Source of the DNA: JADKIH01 sp964486655
GTDB taxonomy: Bacteria; Bacteroidota; Bacteroidia; AKYH767-A; 2013-40CM-41-45
Length of the DNA: 8,922 nt
Reading direction: 5' to 3'
NCBI GenBank assembly: GCA_964486655.1
Contig: CAZAON010000395.1
Location: 1-8,922 of the forward strand
A program made the position numbers and the translations under genes. This document shows, one piece after another, positions 1 through 5,496 of this stretch (position 1 is its first letter; each line of letters starts with the position of its first letter). Under the pieces are notes generated by a model. The model ran no database searches. It saw only the letters and a program-made list of their open reading frames with translations, and was not told where the DNA came from.

Positions 1-395
1 CGGAAAAGGATTTTGAAGAAATGAAGCAATGGGTTTCAGATACACGTTTCGAAAGACTCGGAGTGTTTACCTATTCTCATGAGGAAAATACCCACGCTTT
101 TTCATTAACAGACGATGTGGATGATGATGTTAAACGCCAGCGTGCATCCGACATCATGGATATTCAAAAGAATATTTCGGCCGAATTAAACGAAAGCAAA
201 GTGGGGAAGGATTATAAAGTTTTAATTGATCGCAAAGAAGGCGGATTCTACGTCGGCCGCACAGAAGCCGATTCTCCTGAAGTGGATAATGAAGTTCTTA
301 TCGATGCTTCGAAAAATTATATGCGAATTGGTGATTTTTCTAATGTGAAAATTGAATCGGCAGAAGAGTTTGATTTGTTTGGAAATGTGATCTAA
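1..395 (+). CDS. rimO: Ribosomal protein S12 methylthiotransferase RimO, C-terminal part (5' end outside window)
   Basis: This is the end of a radical-SAM enzyme that adds a methylthio group to the conserved aspartate of ribosomal protein uS12 in the cytoplasm. The open frame runs in from before the window (codons from position 3 read EKDFEE), so the ATG at 21 is internal. About 131 residues are visible. Family landmarks are the RFERLGVFTYSHEENT block, DDVDDDVKRQRASDIMDIQ, the ISAELNESKVGK stretch that opens the TRAM RNA/substrate-binding domain, then VLIDRKEGGFYVGRTEAD, SPEVDNEVLI, a GDF motif and the terminal EFDLFG. The radical-SAM core and the N-terminal methylthiotransferase domain with their Fe-S cysteines lie upstream and cannot be checked. 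MiaB is the nearest alternative, but the GRTEADSPEVDNEVLI block and the EFDLFG end are typical of RimO. Confidence 0.93.
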   Translation, partial: EKDFEEMKQWVSDTRFERLGVFTYSHEENTHAFSLTDDVDDDVKRQRASDIMDIQKNISAELNESKVGKDYKVLIDRKEGGFYVGRTEADSPEVDNEVLIDASKNYMRIGDFSNVKIESAEEFDLFGNVI

Positions 396-613
396 GAGGG
401 GCATTTATTCTGACATTTTTTCTTTCCGATAAATCTCCAAATTGTATTTATTGTTCAACATTATTTTGATTCAGGAAAAATTTTATTTTCGACGAGAAAC
501 GGTCAATAATTCATAAAAGTTTTCTTCAGAAAAGTTCCTTAATATATGCGGTTGGAATCCGTTGCATATCAACTTAATTTTACAACATAAACATGCGAGC
601 ATTCTTATTTGAA

Positions 614-629
614 ATTCCGCCGGCGGAAT
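614..629. repeat. Perfect 16-bp palindrome
   Basis: ATTCCGCCGGCGGAAT equals its own reverse complement over all 16 bases. As RNA it could form a 6-bp stem with a CCGG loop; as DNA it is a symmetric site for a dimeric protein. It is followed by an A/T tract (AATAATAAAAA) rather than a clean T run, so it does not look like a standard plus-strand terminator. Confidence 0.6.
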
Positions 630-685
630 AATAATAAAAATGTTTGCCATAAAATAAAATAACCAAATTCATTAATGCATCCGGT

Positions 686-744
686 GAGAGGAGTTTTCTC
701 AGTCTCTAGCCTGGGTGACAGGGAGGAGGGGTCACCCAGGCTAG
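686..744. ncRNA. Candidate structured RNA: weak hairpin followed by a perfect 14-bp GC-rich stem-loop
   Basis: The main element is a perfect inverted repeat: CTAGCCTGGGTGAC at 706-719 pairs with GTCACCCAGGCTAG at 731-744 around an 11-base purine loop (AGGGAGGAGGG). Just upstream, GAGAGG (686-691) can pair with TTTCTC (695-700) using two G-U pairs. The hexamer CCGGTG stands on both flanks (681-686 and 752-757) as a direct repeat. There is no T run after the stem; a purine A/G tract follows instead. The perfect stem is visible directly. That it is transcribed is inference, and the strand is undetermined. A REP-like DNA element or protein-binding dyad would also fit. Confidence 0.4.
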
Positions 745-857
745 CGGACAGCCGGTGTGTTAAAAGGAAAGCAAAAGGAAAATAAGAAAAAAAGAAAATG
801 AAAATATTTAAACCTATTTAAGGAAAAAAAATAGGGGCAAAAATCTCAGTTGGAAAT

Positions 858-923
858 TTGCGATTTTTTCGCAATCAGTTCGGGTGCGAGAACGGATTCC
901 GAATCCGATCCGCGCCCCGGGGG
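858..923 (+). promoter_or_regulatory. GC-rich foldback segment upstream of the T9SS gene (unclassified)
   Basis: Three nested or adjacent stems can be drawn. TTGCGA (858-863) pairs with TCGCAA (869-874) around TTTTT. CGGG-T-GCG (881-888) pairs with CGCCCCG (913-919), seven pairs with one bulged T. Inside that, CGGATT (893-898) pairs with AATCCG (902-907) around a CCG loop. CCCCGGGG (915-922) is a competing self-complementary run. The 3' edge is about 120 bp before the ATG at 1042. It could be part of a leader RNA of that gene or a free small RNA. No riboswitch class was recognised. Confidence 0.3.
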
Positions 924-1041
924 AGTTTGGACTAATTTGTCACTTATTATTATTATCACTCATTATTTAGTACATTTATAATTCTTACGGTTTCAATTCT
1001 TTGTTGCTGATTCATTCAGATTTAAATTTTATACAAAATAT

Positions 1042-1947
1042 ATGCGCCTCTTTACTTTTATTTTAGGATTAATCTTTTTTGAGACAGCATCATCACAGGT
1101 CACTCTCAATCTTAAACTCTATATAGAAGGATATTACACCGGCAATTCACTCATGGATAATTACGGTTCCGGTGGTTGTTTATTTATTAATGGAATTTCA
1201 ACTAATCCCAATGATGCAGATACTATAACCGTTAGCCTGGCACGTACGAATGACTTGTCGATCGCAGATATGGCTAAAGGGATATTGCAGACTGATGGCT
1301 CATTATCCGTTTCTTTTCCATTGATAAATCCCGGAAGTGCATACTTTCTTCGTATCAGTCATCGTAATGCATTGCGAACATGGAGTTCTGTTCCCGTAAC
1401 GATGCAACCGGTTACGTATTACGATTTTTCCGATTCTTCTTCTAAAGCGGCAGGAAATAATATGATGAGAAGTTGGGATACTCAGGTTTGGATGTTTTAT
1501 AGTGGGGATATTTCGGGTGCAATTGTTACAGGACTTGGTCTGTGTTACCAGGATGGTATTATTGAATCATCTGACTACATTTATATGTTGAATGCAGTTT
1601 CGGCCATTTTGCAAGGATATATTTGTCAGGATATCACAGGTGACGGAATTGTTCAAGCAGACGATTGGTTAATCGTGGATAACGCAACAGCTGCCATCCG
1701 TTATGAAATTCCACCTGCACCTGTTGACATAGCAGAAATTAATTACGACAAAAATCAGCCGAATATCTTCAAATGCCTTATTATCGATGGGAAAATTCTG
1801 ACTGATTTTACAAATCTGCCTGACGTTTACTTTTCAATTTATAATCTCAGCGGTCAGAAAATTTTTAAAACAACTAAACGAGAGCTTTTGAATAGTGGAA
1901 ATATAAAAATCCGAAATGGTTTTTACATTTTGAAAGTAAACGACTGA
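1042..1947 (+). CDS. Secreted protein with dockerin-like repeats and a T9SS C-terminal sorting domain
   Basis: This 301-residue protein is predicted to be exported by Sec and then by the type IX secretion system. The first 18 or so residues form a signal peptide (hydrophobic LFTFILGLIFF, cleavage probably near ASSQ). Residues 20-155 form a beta-rich domain (LNLKLYIEGYY, ADTITVSL, FRISHRN-like LRISHRN, YYDFSD, then NNM and MFYSGDI) often found in Bacteroidota cargo proteins. Two EF-hand/dockerin-like segments follow: QDGIIESSDYIYMLNA (170-185) and DITGDGIVQADDWLIVDNA (197-215). Residues 258-301 are a typical Por sorting domain (FSIYNLSGQKIFKT ending NGFYILKVND). The first calcium-loop segment carries an insertion between GDI and QDG. 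No catalytic domain is visible, so the role is unknown; adhesion or binding is a guess. The ATG at 1042 gives a complete signal peptide; there is no Shine-Dalgarno. No clear terminator follows. Confidence 0.85.
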   Translation: MRLFTFILGLIFFETASSQVTLNLKLYIEGYYTGNSLMDNYGSGGCLFINGISTNPNDADTITVSLARTNDLSIADMAKGILQTDGSLSVSFPLINPGSAYFLRISHRNALRTWSSVPVTMQPVTYYDFSDSSSKAAGNNMMRSWDTQVWMFYSGDISGAIVTGLGLCYQDGIIESSDYIYMLNAVSAILQGYICQDITGDGIVQADDWLIVDNATAAIRYEIPPAPVDIAEINYDKNQPNIFKCLIIDGKILTDFTNLPDVYFSIYNLSGQKIFKTTKRELLNSGNIKIRNGFYILKVND

Positions 1948-1975
1948 AAAATCTGCCAAATTTACATCTACCATT

Positions 1976-1983
1976 TATCTTTG
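1976..1983 (+). promoter_or_regulatory. Orphan TATCTTTG (Bacteroidota -7-like) in a convergent gap
   Basis: TATCTTTG matches TAnnTTTG exactly and is the same octamer that precedes the genes at 4403 and 6813. No plus-strand gene follows; transcription from it would run antisense into the 3' end of the dehydratase gene. No TTTG or TTG sits at the -33 distance. It may be a chance match, a promoter relic or an antisense RNA start. Confidence 0.2.
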
Positions 1984-2008
1984 AATGATGTCTAATTTCT
2001 TATGTATA

Positions 2009-2043
2009 ACATTTAAAAGCTAAAGTCTAAAAGCTAACAGCTA
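2009..2043 (-). repeat. Heptanucleotide TAGnnnT array starting at the stop codon of the dehydratase gene
   Basis: Read on the minus strand from the stop codon, five 7-base units follow without gaps: TAGCTGT, TAGCTTT, TAGACTT, TAGCTTT, TAAATGT. The first TAG is the actual stop codon (2043-2041). Because 7 is not a multiple of 3, successive units put stop triplets in all three reading frames. On the plus strand this appears as two exact copies of TAAAAGCTAA (2014-2023 and 2028-2037). The same design is seen after gcvT. Confidence 0.6.
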
Positions 2044-3912
2044 TTTATCCAATCTCTCAAACACCGAATTCGCCGACAAATACTCAGGCAGAATTTCTTT
2101 CATTTTTTTAACTATTGCTTCGTTGTTTTGAGTTTTGAATAAATCAATAAGCTGACTGACTTCTTTCTCAATCGCATTGAAATCATATTCACGAACTCTG
2201 GCAATCATAATTTTCTCATGATGCGTAGGAAGTGTAGTTTCTTTATCCGCTAAAAGTTCTTCGAAAATTTTTTCTCCGGGCCTGAGTCCGGTAAAGACGA
2301 TCTGAATATCTCGACCAAGGGTTAGCCCTGACAGTTTGATCATCTTCTTGGCAAGGTCGGCGATGCGCAGACTTTTTCCCATGTCGAAAATAAAAATCTC
2401 CCCGCCTTTGCCGATGGCTCCTGCTTCGAGCACGAGTTGGCAGGCTTCGGGAATGGTCATGAAGAAACGGGTAATGTCGGGATGGGTAACCGTAACCGGA
2501 CCGCCTTCTTCGATTTGTTTTTTGAATCGGGGAATAACGGAACCGTTTGAATCGAGAACGTTCCCGAATCGTGTGGTGACGAATCGTGTCGGTCCGACAG
2601 AATTTAATGACTGGCAGTAAATCTCCGCAATTCTTTTTGTGGCTCCCATGATGGAAGTCGGATTTACGGCTTTGTCGGTGCTGACCATTACAAATTTTTC
2701 AACTTTATATCGAACGGCAAGGTCAGCTAATACTTTTGTTCCTTCGACATTGGTTAATATGGCTTCGGAAGGATTGTTCTCCATCACTGGCACGTGCTTG
2801 TAGGCAGCGGCATGAAAGACGACTTCGGGTTTGAATAATTTAAATATTCTTTCCATTCGCTCCGACTGTCTGATATCGCCTAAAACTGTTTCAAAATTTT
2901 TCATTCGGAAACGTTCGGATAATTCAAGGTCGAGATCGTATAGAGGAGACTCGGCCTGGTCGAGGACAATAAGATATTTGGGTTTGAATGGCACGATTTG
3001 TCGGGCGATTTCACTGCCGATAGAGCCGGCTCCACCCGTAATTAAAATGGTCTTGCCGGTAAGTTCATTCTGAATCAGGTCCATGTCGAGCCTGATCGGA
3101 TCGCGTTCGAGTAAGTCTTCGATCTTAACTTTCTTGATTTGCTTAAAGCTTAATTCTCCGTTGATCCAGTTACTTACAGGAGGAACATTTAAAATGCGAA
3201 CATCATGTGCGAGACACTTTTCGATGATCAGTTGTTTCTTTGCCTGAGAAATATTCTGTATGCTGATGATTACATGTTTAATATTATTGTCATCCAGCAA
3301 TTCGTCCAGCTCGGATGAATGATAAACTTTAACGCCTTCTACGGTTTTGTTTTTCTTGGTAGGGTGATCATCTAAAAATGCGAATACTTTGTAGCGGCTT
3401 CCTGCATCTCTGTCAAGTGCCCTTTTAGTAATGAGGCCCGATTCACCTGCACCGTAAATAATGATGTTTTGTTTTTCACTCGAAGGATTTTTCAATTCCT
3501 GGTAAATAGACTTTACCAGAATTCTGAAGGCCGACAAGCTGAAAACTGTTGTGATAAAATCAATGATAATAATTGAATAGGGTACAAGGTAAACACCCCA
3601 GATTTTTTCGGAGATCGGATTTATAAGGGCTAAAAATGCTGAGCCGGCAGAGACCGTATAAAATACTCTTAATGCATCGCGGGTACTTGTGTAACGGATG
3701 ATTCCCTGGTAAATCCTGAAGAATAGAAATGTAATGATGCGGGTAATAAGAAGGGCAGGGATGGCAATTTTCCAGGATCTGATTTCAATATCAGTCAGGT
3801 GAAAATTAAAACGCACCTGGTATGCCAGCATTAATGAACCAATGCATATACAGAGATCGATAAGAAAGATTATCCAACGGGGAGTGTTCCGTTCAGAAAG
3901 TTTGATGGCCAT
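2041..3912 (-). CDS. Membrane-anchored nucleoside-diphosphate-sugar 4,6-dehydratase (CapD/WbpM/PglF/FlaA1 family)
   Basis: This enzyme family acts at the cytoplasmic face of the inner membrane, typically converting UDP-GlcNAc to a 4-keto-6-deoxy sugar used for capsule, O-antigen or protein glycans. With the ATG at 3912 the protein has 623 residues, the usual length. Residue numbers here count from a TTG 20 codons upstream. There are about four N-terminal membrane helices (33-51, 68-86, 102-118, 130-150), a first Rossmann domain (IIYGAGESG, 171-179), and a second catalytic SDR domain: TGGAGSIGSE (312-321), FHAAAYKHVPVMENNP (386-401), STDKAVNPTS (431-440) and M442GATK446. Methionine replaces the usual SDR tyrosine in YxxxK, a hallmark of this dehydratase group. 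RFGNVLDSNGSVIP and LRPGEKIFEELL are also conserved. The TTG frame start at 3972 is less likely, because family members begin shortly before PRWIIFLIDL. It is divergent from a glycosyltransferase, which supports a surface-polysaccharide role. The substrate is not provable here. Confidence 0.93.
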   Translation of the reverse strand: MAIKLSERNTPRWIIFLIDLCICIGSLMLAYQVRFNFHLTDIEIRSWKIAIPALLITRIITFLFFRIYQGIIRYTSTRDALRVFYTVSAGSAFLALINPISEKIWGVYLVPYSIIIIDFITTVFSLSAFRILVKSIYQELKNPSSEKQNIIIYGAGESGLITKRALDRDAGSRYKVFAFLDDHPTKKNKTVEGVKVYHSSELDELLDDNNIKHVIISIQNISQAKKQLIIEKCLAHDVRILNVPPVSNWINGELSFKQIKKVKIEDLLERDPIRLDMDLIQNELTGKTILITGGAGSIGSEIARQIVPFKPKYLIVLDQAESPLYDLDLELSERFRMKNFETVLGDIRQSERMERIFKLFKPEVVFHAAAYKHVPVMENNPSEAILTNVEGTKVLADLAVRYKVEKFVMVSTDKAVNPTSIMGATKRIAEIYCQSLNSVGPTRFVTTRFGNVLDSNGSVIPRFKKQIEEGGPVTVTHPDITRFFMTIPEACQLVLEAGAIGKGGEIFIFDMGKSLRIADLAKKMIKLSGLTLGRDIQIVFTGLRPGEKIFEELLADKETTLPTHHEKIMIARVREYDFNAIEKEVSQLIDLFKTQNNEAIVKKMKEILPEYLSANSVFERLDK

Positions 3913-3921
3913 GGAAGGATT

Positions 3922-3929
3922 CAAATATA
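3922..3929 (-). promoter_or_regulatory. Possible -7 element (TATATTTG) just before the dehydratase ATG
   Basis: On the minus strand TATATTTG fits TAnnTTTG exactly, and TTGG lies 20 bases upstream, close to -33 spacing. Its position only 9 bases before the ATG at 3912 would give an almost leaderless mRNA, so a chance match in A/T-rich DNA is quite possible. If real, it rules out the upstream TTG start at 3972. Confidence 0.3.
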
Positions 3930-4045
3930 GGGCGAAATTTAACACAGAGCCAACGAGAATGCCTTGTATCAAATAGTATAAAACTGGATGATAATTACCC
4001 GTAAAACTAAGTAGCCCAGATAATAAGCAATTAAGTCCCCTACAA

Positions 4046-4308
4046 AACCCAACCCGAAACCCAAACCCGAAACCATCTCCTAAACACCACTAAATACCTG
4101 CAGCCCCCCAACCCGAAACCCCCAACCCGAAACAATCTCTAAAACACCTCCCAATACCTGCAGCCCCTCAACCCGAAACCCAAAACCCGAAACCATCTCT
4201 CAAACACCCTCAGTACCAGCAGCACCCCAACCCGAAACCATCTCTAAAACACCGCTCAGTACCAGCAGCCCCCCAACCCGAAACCCCAAACCCGAAACCC
4301 GAAACCCC
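4046..4308. repeat. Degenerate 59-60 bp tandem repeat, C-rich, with ten CCCGAAAC copies
   Basis: Units start at 4051 (59 bp), 4110 (60 bp), 4170 (59 bp), 4229 (46 bp, one inner block deleted) and 4275 (partial). Each full unit has two CCCGAAAC blocks, then CATCTC (CAATCTC in unit 2), an AAACACC block, a TACCTGCAG or TACCAGCAG segment and a C run. CCCGAAAC starts at 4053, 4066, 4112, 4126, 4172, 4186, 4231, 4277, 4291 and 4298. The plus strand is nearly free of G outside these blocks. Four C-tracts of at least three bases with loops of 2-4 bases occur in units 1, 2, 3 and 5, so the minus strand has canonical G-quadruplex motifs and the plus strand i-motif potential. There are no unique spacers, so it is not a CRISPR array. 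Confidence 0.85.
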
Positions 4309-4364
4309 TTCCAGCACATTCGTTTGAATCAGCAGGTACCACCCCCCAAACTGTCAGGATTTTT

Positions 4365-4372
4365 TATCTTTG
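4365..4372 (+). promoter_or_regulatory. Putative promoter -7 element of the glycosyltransferase gene
   Basis: TATCTTTG matches the Bacteroidota sigma-ABfr -7 consensus TAnnTTTG and ends 30 bp before the ATG at 4403, a normal leader length. No clear TTTG is found at the -33 distance, where the repeat's C-rich flank lies. Confidence 0.5.
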
Positions 4373-4402
4373 AACCCACATCTCAGGATGTGCTGTTTTT
4401 AG

Positions 4403-5482
4403 ATGAGAATCCTATTCATTACTCCATACCCAACCGGTGAAGCGCCAAGTCAGAGATTTCGATTTGAGCAGTATTTTCAGACGTTAACCGAGAACGGTCA
4501 TACTTTCAAATCATCCCCTTTTTTAAGCTTAAAAGCCTGGAGCATAGTGTATAAGCCGGGTCATTTATTTGATAAAATTCTGGCTCTTCTCAGTGGTTAC
4601 TGGCGGAGAATCAAGGATGTAATTTCTCTCAGAAAATTCGATGCGGTTTTTATACATCGTGAAGCGACTCCCTTCGGTCCGCCCTGGTTCGAATGGATGG
4701 TCTCAAAGGTCTATAAAAAGTACATGATTTATGATTTTGACGATGCTATCTGGATACCCAATGCTTCGGAGACCAATAAATATCTGACCATGTTGTTTAA
4801 GAGGTTTGCTAATGTGGCAGACGTCTGCAGATGGTCGACAGTTGTATCTGTTGGAAATGCATACCTGGCAGAATATGCCGGGCAATTCAATAAGAATGTT
4901 GTGATAAATCCGACTACGATAGATACGGATGAGCATCACAATATGCTTAAAGAACATGGTAAGCATATCTTTACAATCGGATGGACGGGTTCTCATTCAA
5001 CTGTTTTATATCTGGATGAAATTTATCCAGTACTAAAGAAACTTGAGGAAGAACATGAATTTGAATTTCATGTCATTTGTGATGTTCCGCCGAAATTCAA
5101 TATGAAGTCACTAAAGTTTGTTAAGTGGAGTAAAAAAGCGGAGATTGATGACCTGATGAATTTCAATGTCGGAATCATGCCTTTGCCCGCAGATGTTTGG
5201 GCAAAAGGGAAATGCGGTTTCAAAGCTTTGCAATACATGTCACTTGGTGTTCCGGCTCTTGTTTCTAACGTTGGTGTGAATGCAGAAATTGTAGATCACG
5301 ATGTAAACGGATTTGTATGTAATACCCCTGAGGAATGGTATGCTGCATTGAAAAAATTAATGACTGATCCGGATTACCTGAAGAGACTCAGCAGTAAAAC
5401 CCGTGAAAAAATTATCAATCATTATTCAGTACGTTCGAACAAACAAAACTTTCTTAATCTGTTTACGATAGGTAAAAAATAA
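4403..5482 (+). CDS. Glycosyltransferase, GT4-like (group 1)
   Basis: A 359-residue cytoplasmic or membrane-peripheral sugar transferase with a GT-B layout. The N-terminal half starts with a Rossmann strand (MRILFITPYPTGEAPSQRFRFEQY, near 1-24), has FIHREATPFGPPWFE (83-97), and the YDFDDAIW block (110-117) shared by a subset of these enzymes. The C-terminal half opens with FTIGWTGSHSTVLYL (190-204), then FNVGIMPLPADVWAKGKCGFKALQYMSLGVPALVSNVGVNAEIV (254-297), the conserved donor-nucleotide site with a K-C-G-F-K-A-L-Q-Y-M core and the late Glu in NAEIV. Length is normal. The ATG at 4403 is preferred because the in-frame upstream region closes at a TAG immediately before it. It diverges from the dehydratase and probably acts in the same surface-glycan pathway. 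Donor and acceptor sugars are unknown. gcvT follows after 14 bp, so the two may share a transcript. Confidence 0.9.
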   Translation: MRILFITPYPTGEAPSQRFRFEQYFQTLTENGHTFKSSPFLSLKAWSIVYKPGHLFDKILALLSGYWRRIKDVISLRKFDAVFIHREATPFGPPWFEWMVSKVYKKYMIYDFDDAIWIPNASETNKYLTMLFKRFANVADVCRWSTVVSVGNAYLAEYAGQFNKNVVINPTTIDTDEHHNMLKEHGKHIFTIGWTGSHSTVLYLDEIYPVLKKLEEEHEFEFHVICDVPPKFNMKSLKFVKWSKKAEIDDLMNFNVGIMPLPADVWAKGKCGFKALQYMSLGVPALVSNVGVNAEIVDHDVNGFVCNTPEEWYAALKKLMTDPDYLKRLSSKTREKIINHYSVRSNKQNFLNLFTIGKK

Positions 5483-5496
5483 AAAAAATATAAATA

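Larger units (their letters stand above)
396..1041. other. Gene-free intergenic region, 646 bp, with several foldback elements
   Basis: There is no credible coding frame on either strand. The DNA is strongly A/T-rich except for three GC-rich islands, annotated separately: a palindrome at 614-629, a hairpin at 706-744 and a foldback at 881-919. A weaker dyad (ATATGC/GCATAT, 544-549 with 564-569) lies between rimO and these. Positions 761-810 form an almost all-purine A/G tract on the plus strand. I see no clear intrinsic terminator after rimO and no clean TAnnTTTG promoter before the gene at 1042. GC islands in an AT-rich spacer would fit one or more small structured RNAs or a long 5' leader, but no known family was recognised. 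Confidence 0.7.
3913..4402. other. Divergent intergenic region, 490 bp, dehydratase / glycosyltransferase
   Basis: This spacer separates two divergently read polysaccharide genes and should hold the promoters of both. Nearest the dehydratase it is ordinary A/T-rich DNA (3913-4045). The middle (4046-4308) is a C-rich tandem repeat. The last 90 bp contain the -7-like TATCTTTG for the glycosyltransferase. No protein-coding frame of note is present. Confidence 0.75.

Noticed and set aside
706..725. Similarity of the GCCTGGGTGACAG stretch to primate Alu sequence, suggesting contamination
   Set aside because: The match is only about 13 bases, is followed at once by its own inverted copy, and the flanks are bacterial. 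A chance match is the simplest reading.
798..821. Short leader peptide (ATG with seven codons, MKIFKPI) in the gene-free region
   Set aside because: It lies in an A-rich purine tract where such short frames are expected, with no attenuator-like structure directly after it.
2336..3073. Plus-strand frames of 80-94 codons opposite the dehydratase gene
   Set aside because: They are antisense to a strongly conserved protein and have no recognisable domain or promoter.
4046..4308. CRISPR array or telomere-like repeat
   Set aside because: The repeats are contiguous and degenerate, with no unique spacers of constant length and no cas genes. CCCGAAAC-type repeats in an internal bacterial spacer do not indicate a chromosome end.
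4703..4996. Minus-strand frame inside the glycosyltransferase gene
   Set aside because: It overlaps a conserved coding region, resembles no family and has no start signals.
5483..5496. Glycine riboswitch before gcvT
   Set aside because: Only 14 A/T-rich bases separate gcvT from the upstream gene, leaving no room for an aptamer.
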